Positions 6,068 through 13,880 of a stretch of 15,193 bases of DNA are shown in pieces; position 1 is the first letter of the stretch, and every line of letters starts with the position of its first letter. The notes beneath the pieces were generated by a model that worked only from the letters and a program-made list of their open reading frames with translations, had not been told where the DNA came from and did not search any database. This DNA is from JBLNDG01 sp050261415. Its GTDB lineage: Bacteria; Bacillota; Clostridia; Lutisporales; Lutisporaceae. The position numbers and the translations under genes were made by a program. The stretch lies in NCBI GenBank assembly GCA_050261415.1, contig JBLNDG010000167.1, positions 1-15,193 of the forward strand, read 5' to 3'.

Positions 6068-6913
6068 TTATTCTATTTCACATCCTACTTTATATACTTC
6101 CTTTTTCGGAAGCTTTCTATCCTCTGCGACTTTTTTAATTGCTTCCTTTTTATCTATTCCCTGCTTCATGTATAACCTTATATGTTCTTCAATGGATATA
6201 TTATCCCATTTCTTCAGCTCAATATCAACCAATTCTTTCTCATCCATGCCGTCAATAACCAAAACAAATTCTCCTTTGATAGTCTTTTTTGAAAAAACAT
6301 CTATTATATCGCTTATGTTTGATCTTAAAGTTTCTTCAAATTTTTTGGTCAGTTCCCTGGATATCGAAATATTCCTGTCCCCAAGATGCTCTCTGAGCTC
6401 ACTTAATGTTTCAAGAAGCCGGTGAGGTGCTTCATAAAGAATAATCGTCCGTGTCTCCTTCTGAAGCTGCTCTAGCCTCTCCCTACGTTCCTTTTTGTTA
6501 GCAGGAAGGAAGCCTTCAAAACAAAACCGTTTTGCCGGCAGCCCGGAAACGATCAATGCCGTCAGAGAAGCTGAAGGTCCAGGTAGCGGAATTATACCGA
6601 TTTCATTTTCTATGCAAAGCTTGACCAGGTCTTCCCCCGGGTCCGATATGGCAGGCATTCCTGCGTCGGATACCAGTGCAACATTTTTCCCTGCCTTTAT
6701 CAGTTCAACAATCTCTTTTCCCTTTTCATACTTATTATGTTCATGATAGCTGATAAGGGTTTTTTTGATTTCGAAATGATTCAGGAGCTTTATGGTCTGC
6801 CTTGTATCCTCGGCAGCAATCAGGTCAACCTCGCCTAGTATCCTTATACATCTCAAGGTCATGTCTTCAAGGTTGCCTATAGGAGTAGCGCATAAATACA
6901 GACATCCGGCCAT
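6068..6913 (-). CDS. rsmI: 16S rRNA (cytidine1402-2'-O)-methyltransferase
   Basis: Methylates the ribose of C1402 in the decoding centre of the 30S subunit, using S-adenosylmethionine. It is a tetrapyrrole-methylase-fold protein with ATPIGNLEDMTLR (residues 9-21), AAEDTR (33-38), VSDAGMPAISDPG (81-93) and LPGPSASLTAL (110-120), all hallmarks of RsmI (YraL/YabC). At 281 residues it is full length. Its ATG shares one base with the stop of trmN6 (TAATG), with GGAGG inside the end of trmN6, so the two are translationally coupled. Downstream comes the DUF1858 gene. The order matches yabB-yazA-yabC of Bacillus without yazA. Confidence 0.95.
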   Translation of the reverse strand: MAGCLYLCATPIGNLEDMTLRCIRILGEVDLIAAEDTRQTIKLLNHFEIKKTLISYHEHNKYEKGKEIVELIKAGKNVALVSDAGMPAISDPGEDLVKLCIENEIGIIPLPGPSASLTALIVSGLPAKRFCFEGFLPANKKERRERLEQLQKETRTIILYEAPHRLLETLSELREHLGDRNISISRELTKKFEETLRSNISDIIDVFSKKTIKGEFVLVIDGMDEKELVDIELKKWDNISIEEHIRLYMKQGIDKKEAIKKVAEDRKLPKKEVYKVGCEIE

Positions 6914-7653
6914 TATTCCATCCTCCCGTATATCCTGTATATTTCATCAGTATAATTACCATTTTCATCATGAATATAAAGCGGATCCATAACCTTTAAT
7001 TCTGCATTGCCCCCTCTTGCTCCTTCTATTAAAAGCAAATGGGGCCGCTTCCCTATTGATGGGTGCACAAACCTTATACGCTTAGGCTCTATCCCGCTGT
7101 TTCGCATTTCATATATGATATCTGCCAGCCGGTCTGTTCTATGCACCATAAAAAGCTTCCCTCCGGGCTTCAAAAGCTCCCTGGAAGTCCGTATTACATC
7201 CTCAAGGCAGCATTTTATTTCAAACCGCGAAATGGCTTTTGTTTCAGAAGGGTTATTAATACCGCTTTCTTTCTTTACATAGGGTGGGTTTGTTATTACG
7301 CAATCATACTTTGCCTTGCCCAAGAGCGAGGGTGCTTCTTTAAGATCCATACAGAGAACCTCTATGTATTGTTCAAGATTATTTAACCGCATGCTTCTTT
7401 CAGCCATTTCAGCTATATCCTGCTGTATTTCTACAGCTGTAATCTTTTGAGGTCTTTTCTTTGCATACAGCAAAATCGGTATTATGCCTGTACCGGTTCC
7501 GAGGTCAACAACCGAATGGTTCTTTTTTATGCTTGCAAAATCGGACAAAAGTACAGCGTCTACCCCGTACCTGAAGGAATCAGCTTTTTGAATTATTCTG
7601 TAGCCGTTCTGCAAATCGTCTACAGTTTCTCCGCTTAACACAAGTTCATCCAT
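6913..7653 (-). CDS. trmN6: tRNA1(Val) (adenine37-N6)-methyltransferase family
   Basis: A Rossmann-fold S-adenosylmethionine-dependent methyltransferase of the TrmN6/YfiC/YabB group. Motif I is VVDLGTGTGIIPILL (48-62), the acidic end of strand 2 is VEIQ (74-77), and the N6-adenine catalytic motif is NPPY (122-125). It is 246 residues, the usual size. The start is ATG 7653 with AAAGAGGT 8 bases upstream. It precedes rsmI with a one-base overlap, as its Bacillus counterpart yabB lies near yabC. The exact target is inferred from family; some members in Firmicutes are annotated only as methyltransferases. A terminator hairpin lies just upstream and a TATAAT (7682-7677) follows it without a clear -35, so the expression signal is unclear. 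Confidence 0.85.
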   Translation of the reverse strand: MDELVLSGETVDDLQNGYRIIQKADSFRYGVDAVLLSDFASIKKNHSVVDLGTGTGIIPILLYAKKRPQKITAVEIQQDIAEMAERSMRLNNLEQYIEVLCMDLKEAPSLLGKAKYDCVITNPPYVKKESGINNPSETKAISRFEIKCCLEDVIRTSRELLKPGGKLFMVHRTDRLADIIYEMRNSGIEPKRIRFVHPSIGKRPHLLLIEGARGGNAELKVMDPLYIHDENGNYTDEIYRIYGRME

Positions 7654-7681
7654 ATGTATACCTCTTTGAAAGGATTATTAT

Positions 7682-7710
7682 AAAAAAAGACCTCAAAGAG
7701 GTCTTTTTTT
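7682..7710 (-). terminator. Strong terminator after ferredoxin gene
   Basis: A 13-pair perfect stem, A7-GACCTC / GAGGTC-T7, with a three-base loop, 11 bases after the ferredoxin stop. It is symmetric, so it could act on both strands. It lies only 28 bases before trmN6, and its 5' arm can also pair with the trmN6 ribosome site. Confidence 0.85.
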
Positions 7711-7721
7711 ATAATTCTAAA

Positions 7722-7892
7722 TTATCCCTGAACTGGAGCATCAACTGGACATACATTAGCACATGCTCCACACTCAATGCACTCATCCGGATTTATAACG
7801 TATTTATCGTCACCCTGGCTGATGCAGTTAACAGGACATTCTGATTCACATGCACCACAGCTTATGCAAGCATCTGTAATTTTATAAGCCAT
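7722..7892 (-). CDS. 2[4Fe-4S] ferredoxin, clostridial type
   Basis: A 56-residue cytoplasmic electron carrier. It starts MAYKITDACISCGACESECP and ends NVCPVDAPVQG. Two CxxCxxCxxxCP motifs, C9-C12-C15-C19 and C38-C41-C44-C48, bind two [4Fe-4S] clusters. An extra cysteine, C23, sits where most family members have Ala (PVNAI). The ribosome site AGGAGGT is 6-7 bases from the ATG. Possible promoter hexamers upstream are TTGCGA, 18 bases, TATACG, not strong. It is flanked downstream by a strong terminator, so it is probably a single-gene transcript. It occupies the place between ricT and trmN6 where Bacillus has yabA. Confidence 0.95.
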   Translation of the reverse strand: MAYKITDACISCGACESECPVNCISQGDDKYVINPDECIECGACANVCPVDAPVQG

Positions 7893-7988
7893 TGCTACAC
7901 CTCCTATATGTTTTACGTATACATTTTATCATTAATTTGTCGCAAATAAAACCCTTTTAATAGAAAATTTAACATGCTATATGTTTCC

Positions 7989-8021
7989 CACTAAACATCT
8001 TGCATTGAATTCATATGATGC
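7989..8021 (+). repeat. 33-bp dispersed repeat, copy 1
   Basis: It runs from CACTAAACATCTTGCATTGA to the TGC at 8021. It matches 29 of 33 bases with 14005-14037 in the same orientation. It lies about 97 bases upstream of the ferredoxin start and abuts the palindromic element. Confidence 0.7.
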
Positions 8022-8225
8022 GGAGCAAAGAACGGAGAAACGGGTAACACGGAACACACGGATTTTTCACGGAATCACACAGTTAGTTTTTATATTTATT
8101 ATCGTAATATTTGTGAAGTATGATACTTACTTAATTTTCGATAATTATCAATATAAGAATATATTTTTTCAGCCGTGTATTCAGTGGATTTCAGTGTCTT
8201 CAGTGTTATGCGTTCCCTGTGCCGC
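8020..8225. repeat. 206-bp palindromic interspersed element with short periodic repeats
   Basis: The ends are imperfect inverted repeats: GCGGAGCAAAGAACG at 8020-8034 and, on the other strand, GCGGCACAGGGAACG at 8225-8211. Inward from the left end, ACGGA-type units recur about every 9-11 bases to 8082. Inward from the right end, CACTGA units on the minus strand recur with similar spacing to about 8173. The centre is AT-rich and holds AAGTATGATACTT. There is no transposase and no plausible protein. It resembles CACGGA/CACTGA-type repeats that I recall from other bacterial genomes, but I cannot name a family. Together with the AT-rich flanks it fills the gap between ricT and the ferredoxin gene. 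Confidence 0.6.
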
Positions 8226-8243
8226 AACATATATATTGTATTA

Positions 8244-9125
8244 TTAATTATCCTCAAGAAAATCCAAATTTTCAATGTCTGCATCAACTTCCGGTTCTAT
8301 ATCTTTGCCCGGCATTATCTCGACAATTTCCTTCACAGGATAATCCTTTATAACTCTCAGGTTGCCCTCCATTATTTCCAGCCTTACTTTAACCATTTCC
8401 AATAGAATGTTGGACTCCACAACCTCGCCCCTGCCCTCCGGAGTATCAACCAATGCGCCTACCTTAGGCATATATTTCCTTGCACACTCATATGTTTCAT
8501 GTTCATATTTCAGGCAGCACATCAATCTTCCGCATATCCCGGAAATCTTAGTCGGGTTAAGCGACAGGTTCTGTTCTTTAGCCATCTTTATGGATACCGG
8601 CGCAAAATCCCCTAGAAAGCTGGAACAGCATAGGCATTTACCGCAAGGTCCGATTCCGCTTATCATCTTTGCCTCGTCTCTTACCCCAATCTGCCGGAGT
8701 TCAATCCTGGTTTTAAACACCGAAGCCAAATCCTTTACAAGCTCCCTAAAATCCACCCGCCCGTCTGCAGTAAAGTAAAATATTATCTTGTTATTGTCAA
8801 ATGTGTATTCCACATCTATCAGCTTCATTCCGAGATTGTGCTGATGAATTTTCTGGAGACATATGTTGAAAGCATCTTTTTCTTTTGCCTTATTCTCCTC
8901 GTAAGCCTTTTCATCTTCTTCCGTTGCAACCCTCAACACTTTTTTCAAAGGGGCAATGATTTCGCTCTCAGGAACCTCTCTGACCCCAAGTACAGCTTTG
9001 CCAAACTCTACTCCCCTGATCGTCTCGACTATGACACTGTCATCGACGTTTATTTCCAATTCGCCAGGGTCAAAGTAGTACACCTTCCCGGCCTTCTTAA
9101 ATCTTACTCCGATTGTCTTTACCAT
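8244..9125 (-). CDS. ricT: RicT (YaaT), PSP1-domain RNA-processing factor
   Basis: A cytoplasmic protein that in B. subtilis, with RicA and RicF, forms the iron-sulfur Y-complex guiding RNase Y cleavage and influencing sporulation and competence. It has the PSP1 domain with cysteines in GIGPCGKCLCCSSFLGDF (C161, C164, C166, C167) and GICGRLMCCLKYEHETYE (C198, C203, C204). At 293 residues it is normal, with an acidic tail. Its first 29 bases overlap the end of holB, and a GGAGG lies upstream within holB, so the two are coupled. It is the last gene of the minus-strand array. No clear terminator follows; the palindromic element begins within 20 bases of its stop. Confidence 0.95.
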   Translation of the reverse strand: MVKTIGVRFKKAGKVYYFDPGELEINVDDSVIVETIRGVEFGKAVLGVREVPESEIIAPLKKVLRVATEEDEKAYEENKAKEKDAFNICLQKIHQHNLGMKLIDVEYTFDNNKIIFYFTADGRVDFRELVKDLASVFKTRIELRQIGVRDEAKMISGIGPCGKCLCCSSFLGDFAPVSIKMAKEQNLSLNPTKISGICGRLMCCLKYEHETYECARKYMPKVGALVDTPEGRGEVVESNILLEMVKVRLEIMEGNLRVIKDYPVKEIVEIMPGKDIEPEVDADIENLDFLEDN

Positions 9126-10122
9126 TATATAAACTTACCTCCGCAATATTTAATAGCATACCATCTATGCTGTTTTTTATACTAACGTTATGTTTAACAT
9201 ATCTTATTGTATTCTTAATTATTTCCATTATACTGTTTAATCTTCCTTCCGTCAAAGCCGAACTGTGTTTTGACAGAATTGAAGTTTTGTCCGCATTTAG
9301 AAGAAGCTTGCAATCGGCTCCTTGTGCATCACTAAATAGCATCAGATCCCTGAACCATTCCAGACAAAAGTTTAAAAAGGCTTCTGCACTGTCTTTAGTT
9401 CCAACAGAATCCGAAGCAAGCGCCAATGCATCGTTGCAGCTGCCAATGAGTGTCTTGTCCAATATTTCAATAAAAATATTCCGCTCCTGAAGGATGCTCT
9501 TGTCTTGCAGGAGTTCCAGGGCTCTTCCCACTGTACCTCCGGAATAGCGGGCAGCAGCGTCTATATCTGCAGCAGGATAATCATATTTACCCTGTAAATA
9601 TTTCTTCATGGCTTCAACCGGTACAGGATTGAACTGATACACCTGGCACCTTGAGACTATTGTAGGAAGTATCAGGTTATAGTTTTCAGAAAGCAGTACA
9701 AACACCGTATTCTGCGGAGGCTCTTCAAGGGTCTTTAGAAAAGCATCCTGTGCATCATTTGTCATCTTCTCGGCGCTCTCCAAAATTACTATCTTATATC
9801 CGCTTTCAAAAGGTTTTTTAGCTACATCACTTATTATCTGTCTTATTTGTTTTATTTTTATTGTCTGCCCTGTCGGCTTTACTATATCTACATTGGGGTG
9901 GTTGCCGCTAATGACTCTTAAGCACGAACTGCAATGGTTGCAAGGTATTTCTCCATCCTTTGAGCTGCAGTTTAAGGCCATGGCAAAAACAGAAGCCATG
10001 AGCTTTTTGCCGCAGCCTTCCGGCCCGCTGAAAATATAACCGTTTGCCACCATATTATTCTTCACGGCATTCGTCAGGCTCTCCACTATTATGTTTTGAC
10101 CTATTATGTCACTATAGTTCAT
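9097..10122 (-). CDS. holB: DNA polymerase III subunit delta'
   Basis: A clamp-loader subunit that helps load the sliding clamp at the replication fork. It is a 341-residue AAA+ protein with a Walker-A-like GPEGCGKK (33-40), a zinc module C52...CNHCSSC (61-67), FLKTLEEPPQNTVFVLLSE (sensor region) and TIVSRC. The start is ATG 10122 (MNYSDIIGQ), with GAGGGAG just upstream and homology beginning there; an in-frame ATG at 10197 would run back into yaaR. It is followed by ricT with a 29-base overlap and preceded by yaaR, as in Bacillus. Confidence 0.95.
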   Translation of the reverse strand: MNYSDIIGQNIIVESLTNAVKNNMVANGYIFSGPEGCGKKLMASVFAMALNCSSKDGEIPCNHCSSCLRVISGNHPNVDIVKPTGQTIKIKQIRQIISDVAKKPFESGYKIVILESAEKMTNDAQDAFLKTLEEPPQNTVFVLLSENYNLILPTIVSRCQVYQFNPVPVEAMKKYLQGKYDYPAADIDAAARYSGGTVGRALELLQDKSILQERNIFIEILDKTLIGSCNDALALASDSVGTKDSAEAFLNFCLEWFRDLMLFSDAQGADCKLLLNADKTSILSKHSSALTEGRLNSIMEIIKNTIRYVKHNVSIKNSIDGMLLNIAEVSLYNGKDNRSKI

Positions 10123-10147
10123 TCTATTCTCCCTCTGCGGCAGTGTA

Positions 10148-10603
10148 TTACATGTACATATCAAGGAGCATGCCTCTGATGCTCCCGATGCTCTCAAGTA
10201 TTTTAATATTGTCCTTTTCCTCTTTGAGGACCTCCCTGCTCAATTCTTCAACCTTTGCATTAACTTTTCTTACAATTGCATATACCTTGTGCCTGCCCCT
10301 TCTGTCAAAATTGCTCTGTTTCGAAAACTTCAGGGCATTATTCACTACTTCATTCATAAAATCCGAAATGAGTTTTTTATAATTCTTTAGTTCTTTTACG
10401 TCCATTGTCTTGGAAAGCTGTTCACCCTGCTTTTCAATTTCACTCATGAGCTTCCCAAGTCTTGTTTCCAGGTTCTGTTCCTCTGTTTTCTTTAATGTAT
10501 CCCCGAAGGTAGACTTATTATTTGAAAAATCAATTTTCCTGTCTTCCCTTAATATTGTATTGGACACTGCAGTTTGACTGCTTTTGATATCAGCTATTTT
10601 CAT
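10148..10603 (-). CDS. yaaR: YaaR family protein (DUF327)
   Basis: A 151-residue charged, helical, cytoplasmic protein of unknown function. A disordered-looking N-terminus of about 35 residues is followed by a helical domain: LGKLMSEIEKQGEQLSKTMD, LKNYKKLISDFMNEVV, then KVYAIVRKVNAKVEELSREVL. The family is recognised by this pattern and by its place between yaaQ and holB. The ribosome site GGGAG is 8-9 bases before the ATG. The gap to darA is 12 bases. Confidence 0.85.
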   Translation of the reverse strand: MKIADIKSSQTAVSNTILREDRKIDFSNNKSTFGDTLKKTEEQNLETRLGKLMSEIEKQGEQLSKTMDVKELKNYKKLISDFMNEVVNNALKFSKQSNFDRRGRHKVYAIVRKVNAKVEELSREVLKEEKDNIKILESIGSIRGMLLDMYM

Positions 10604-10615
10604 AATAGCACTCCC

Positions 10616-10945
10616 TTATACTTTCTCGAACCTGTCTATGTCTACTACAAATATTGTTGCGCCTCCTACCATTACGTCTATGGGATAAGGAATGAACACT
10701 CCGGCAGAACCGGTAGGCGGGATCGGAGTTGTAAAGGTCTGCTTCCTGCTCTTGCAGGCATCCTTAATCTCATATATAACTTCTTCGACCCTTTCCTTTT
10801 CTACTCCAATAAGAAGGGTTGTGTTTCCTTCCCTGAGAAAACCGCCTGTTGAAGCCAGCTTTGTACTGCTGACCTTCTTCTTTATCAGCCTCTCGACCAG
10901 CTCATCAACATCGTCATCCTGTACAACAGCGATTACAAGTTTCAT
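10616..10945 (-). CDS. darA: Cyclic-di-AMP receptor, PII-like (DarA/PstA, YaaQ)
   Basis: A 109-residue PII-like trimeric protein that binds the second messenger c-di-AMP; its downstream target is not settled. Family features are MKLVIAVVQDDD at the N-terminus, STKLASTGGFLREGNTTLLIG (residues 27-47) and ATIFVVDIDRFEKV at the C-terminus. T28, F36-L37, N41 and G47 occupy positions I recall as ligand contacts. The S26 position, an Arg in the S. aureus protein as I remember it, differs. The ribosome site GAGGAGGT is well placed. It lies 25 bases after the decarboxylase and 12 before yaaR. Confidence 0.93.
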   Translation of the reverse strand: MKLVIAVVQDDDVDELVERLIKKKVSSTKLASTGGFLREGNTTLLIGVEKERVEEVIYEIKDACKSRKQTFTTPIPPTGSAGVFIPYPIDVMVGGATIFVVDIDRFEKV

Positions 10946-10970
10946 TACACTCTACCTCCTCATGATATTT

Positions 10971-12422
10971 TTATTTTAACACATTTACACTCCTGCCATT
11001 TATATCGGATGCACCATTTATCTTTATCCCATTATCCACACAGAGCCTGATATAATCTATAATCTCGCGGGTAATTATTTCACCCGGTATCAGCACAGGT
11101 ATTCCCGGGGGATATGGTATTATCATTTCTCCACATATTCTGCCAATGCTGCTTTCAGCACTCACGGCCTCTTTTTCACGGTATGCCGCTTCCCAAGGCA
11201 ACAGAGCCAGTTCGGGAATTTCCCTGCTGAAGGTTATATCTGCTTTTGCAGGTTCAAAATGTTGAGCTTCCGCATTGATACGCTTAAGGGCATTCACGAA
11301 CTTTTCATAATCCTTTGACTCATCACCAATCGTTGTTATTGCGATTATATTATATAAATCGGACATTTCGACCTGTATCTTGAAGCGATTTCTTAGAATA
11401 TGGTCCGCTTCCTTGCCGCTGGCGGAAATATCCCTGAAATTAACCGTTATTCTTGTGGGGTCTATATCATATATCCCACAGCTTCCTATCCTGTCTCTAT
11501 CCAGGCAGTACAGGTCTGTGGCAATATTGATTTCGCTTCTTGCCCAATTGCTCCATTCTATAGCTTTATCCAGTAATTCCTCACCCTCTTCCTCCATAAT
11601 ATACCGTGCAATATCAAGGGAAGCAAGCAGTATATGGGAAGGGCTTGCGGTCTGGGTCAGCTGCAAGAAAAACTTCAGTTTTTCAAGGTCTACCTTGTCT
11701 GACCTTACTTGAAGCATTGAGCTCTGGGTCATTGACGCAAGTGTTTTGTGTATGCTCTGGGCTGCCATATCTGCCCCAGCCTCAAGGGCTGAAACCGGGA
11801 GCTTTTTATTAAACCTGAAATGCGAACCATGAGCTTCGTCTACCAGCAGCAGCATTCCCTTTTTATGTACCAGCTCGGCAATTTTCTTAACATCAGAGCA
11901 TATCCCATAGTAAGTAGGATTTGTAATCACTACCGCTTTTGCATCATTATGCTTTTCTAATATATATTCCAGGCTCTGGAGATTTATCCCCGCTGCGATT
12001 CCCAGTTTTTCATCCGTCTCAGGATTTATATAAACAGGCTTCAGCCTTCCGAGTATTACTGCCCCGTATACCGACCTATGACAATTCCTTGGAATTATTA
12101 TTTTGTCCCCCGGATTAGCAGCAGCCAAAATCATTGAATAGATTCCGGATGTAGTACCGTTGACCAGGAAGAAGGTATGCTCTGCTCCAAAGGCTTTTGC
12201 AGCCATTTCCTGCGCTTCTTTGACCGCTCCCTCGGAGCAGTGGAGGTTGTCAATCCCAGGCACCTCAGTTGTATCCATGGACAATATACTTCTTTCAAGT
12301 ATATCTATTCCCGCCTTTTTATATATATTTCCCTTTTTATGTCCCGGCATGTGAAAGGGTACTGCCCCCTCATCACGGTATTGGACCAACGATTTTAATA
12401 TAGGTACTCTATCGATGTTCAT
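10971..12422 (-). CDS. PLP-dependent Orn/Lys/Arg decarboxylase family (YaaO/SpeA-like)
   Basis: A 483-residue fold-type I PLP enzyme that probably decarboxylates a basic amino acid (arginine or lysine) toward polyamines. Motifs are PFHMPGHKKG (22-31), the TTEVPGIDNLH family signature (51-61), NGTTSG (88-93), VDEAHGSHF (194-202) with the PLP-binding Asp195, and SIHKTLAS with Schiff-base Lys226. The C-terminus carries YPPGIPVLIPGE, typical of the family. It lacks the N-terminal receiver-like domain of the enterobacterial enzymes. Its ATG overlaps the fumB stop by four bases (ATGA), with AAGGAG inside fumB, so it is coupled to fumarase. Its neighbour darA fits YaaO of Bacillus. Substrate is uncertain. 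Confidence 0.9.
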   Translation of the reverse strand: MNIDRVPILKSLVQYRDEGAVPFHMPGHKKGNIYKKAGIDILERSILSMDTTEVPGIDNLHCSEGAVKEAQEMAAKAFGAEHTFFLVNGTTSGIYSMILAAANPGDKIIIPRNCHRSVYGAVILGRLKPVYINPETDEKLGIAAGINLQSLEYILEKHNDAKAVVITNPTYYGICSDVKKIAELVHKKGMLLLVDEAHGSHFRFNKKLPVSALEAGADMAAQSIHKTLASMTQSSMLQVRSDKVDLEKLKFFLQLTQTASPSHILLASLDIARYIMEEEGEELLDKAIEWSNWARSEINIATDLYCLDRDRIGSCGIYDIDPTRITVNFRDISASGKEADHILRNRFKIQVEMSDLYNIIAITTIGDESKDYEKFVNALKRINAEAQHFEPAKADITFSREIPELALLPWEAAYREKEAVSAESSIGRICGEMIIPYPPGIPVLIPGEIITREIIDYIRLCVDNGIKINGASDINGRSVNVLK

Positions 12423-13009
12423 ACAGACTCCTTCAGGCTATCAGTGTATAACCCTTCAAATTTGTTCTCATACTTTTTCGGCTCTGTTCTGTAGAGATTG
12501 CTTCCCTTGCTGTCAATTGCCACTATTGCAGGAAAATCCTTTACTTTAAGTCTGAATAGCGCTTCTGCGCCAAGCTCCCCATAAGCAATGACCTGCTGTT
12601 CTTCTATTACTGTTGCAATATAAGCCCCCAGGCCTCCTACTGCGGCAAAATAGACCGCCCCATTTTTTATCATGGAATCTATAACACTATCATCCCTGTC
12701 GCCCTTGCCTATCATGCCCTTCAATCCACGCTCCATGAGAACAGGAGCAAATTTATCCATTCTGCCTGAAGTCGTCGGGCCGAAAGGTCCCGCAATATTG
12801 CCCGGTCTTGCAGGACATGGCCCTGCATAATATATTATTTGCCCTTCTATGTCAAAGGGAAGTGGCTCTCCATTCTGCAATGCTTCACACATTTTTTTGT
12901 GTGCTGCATCCCTGGCAACATATATTGTACCTGAAACCAATACATAATCCCCTGACTCCAGTGATAATATTACATCTTTACTTAGAGGTGCACCGATTCT
13001 TTTTTGCAT
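12419..13009 (-). CDS. fumB: Class I fumarate hydratase, beta subunit
   Basis: The C-terminal-domain subunit of the two-subunit, oxygen-sensitive iron-sulfur fumarase (fumarate + water to malate). It has YYAGPCPARPG, GPFGPTTSGRMD (74-85) and GKGDRDD (101-107), plus AAVGGLGAYIA, the substrate-binding segments of the class I hydro-lyases. It is 196 residues, normal for the split form. L-tartrate dehydratase beta is the close alternative and cannot be fully excluded by eye. The ribosome site AAGGAGG is ideally placed. It follows the alpha gene by 28 bases and overlaps the decarboxylase by four. The symbol follows the alpha/beta split naming and does not mean E. coli FumB. Confidence 0.88.
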   Translation of the reverse strand: MQKRIGAPLSKDVILSLESGDYVLVSGTIYVARDAAHKKMCEALQNGEPLPFDIEGQIIYYAGPCPARPGNIAGPFGPTTSGRMDKFAPVLMERGLKGMIGKGDRDDSVIDSMIKNGAVYFAAVGGLGAYIATVIEEQQVIAYGELGAEALFRLKVKDFPAIVAIDSKGSNLYRTEPKKYENKFEGLYTDSLKESV

Positions 13010-13037
13010 AAATCCTCCTTATAACCATTTAAGGTAA

Positions 13038-13880
13038 CTACAATACTGTTTCCCCATGCCTTGTAGCATGGCATGAAATATTTACTGCAACAGGCAACCC
13101 CGCAATATGGGTAGCACCGGCTTCTATATTGACCGAAAGTGCTGTAGTAATTCCCCCAAGCCCCTGCGGGCCTATGCCCAGGTTATTAATCCTGTATAGC
13201 ATCCTATCCTCAAGCTCTCTATAAAAACTATCCGGATTTCCTTTGCCCAAGGGACGCAAAAGAGATTTTTTAGCCATTAATGCAGCCTTTTCAAAGGTTC
13301 CGCCTATACCTACTCCTACAATTATTGGCGGGCACGGATTCGAACCTGCTTTTTTAACGGTTTCCACGACAAAATCAATTACCCCGTCAACCCCCTCCGA
13401 GGGCTTCAACATTTTTATTCCGCTCATATTCTCACTGCCGAAGCCTTTAGGCATAACCTGAATCCTGACTCTATCCCCGGGTACAATATCGTAATATATA
13501 ATTGCAGGTGAATTATCTCCTGTATTTTTTCTTCTTAAAGGGTCTGCCACAACCGATTTTCTGAGATACCCCTCCTCATATGCCTTGATGACACCTGAGT
13601 TTATTGCCTCGGTTATATCACCGCCAACCATATGCACATCCTGTCCTATTTCGAGAAATACTATACTCATTCCGGTATCCTGGCACATTGCTACCTGTGT
13701 TTTTGAAGCTAATTCCGCATTTTCCAGTATCCTATCCAGGACCTCCTGTCCTATATGTGAAATCTCGATTCTCCTGAATTCATTTATCCTGGTTTTGATA
13801 TCCTCACATAAATTATAGTTTGCATCAACAAAAAGCTTTGCAATCCATTCACTAATTAAGCTCACATGAATCTCACGCAA
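13038..13880 (-). CDS. fumA: Class I fumarate hydratase, alpha subunit
   Basis: The [4Fe-4S]-binding subunit of the split fumarase. The cluster ligands are probably C66 (AMCQDTG), C183 (NPCPP) and C270 (SCHATRH). GVGIGGTFEKAALMAKKSLLRP and LGIGPQGLGG are also family motifs. About 280 residues is normal. Two TTG starts fit, 13886 and 13880. I chose 13880 because homologues begin MREI and the GGGAGAGAG ribosome site is then about 10 bases away, whereas it nearly abuts 13886. It is the first gene of the array running to ricT. A TATAAT (13948-13943) about 60 bases upstream may be its -10. The alternative is the tartrate dehydratase alpha subunit. The symbol follows the alpha/beta naming. Confidence 0.88.
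   Translation of the reverse strand: MREIHVSLISEWIAKLFVDANYNLCEDIKTRINEFRRIEISHIGQEVLDRILENAELASKTQVAMCQDTGMSIVFLEIGQDVHMVGGDITEAINSGVIKAYEEGYLRKSVVADPLRRKNTGDNSPAIIYYDIVPGDRVRIQVMPKGFGSENMSGIKMLKPSEGVDGVIDFVVETVKKAGSNPCPPIIVGVGIGGTFEKAALMAKKSLLRPLGKGNPDSFYRELEDRMLYRINNLGIGPQGLGGITTALSVNIEAGATHIAGLPVAVNISCHATRHGETVL

Noticed and set aside
8020..8225. CRISPR array
   Set aside because: The periodic units are only about 6-10 bases, degenerate, in opposing orientations and without unique spacers of 25-40 bases; no cas genes are present.
7981..8247. 88-residue plus-strand reading frame in the ricT-ferredoxin gap
   Set aside because: It simply reads through the repeat element and AT-rich flank, with no ribosome site and no protein-like composition.
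8362..8778. 138-residue plus-strand reading frame
   Set aside because: It lies antisense within ricT, has no ribosome site and no recognisable domain.
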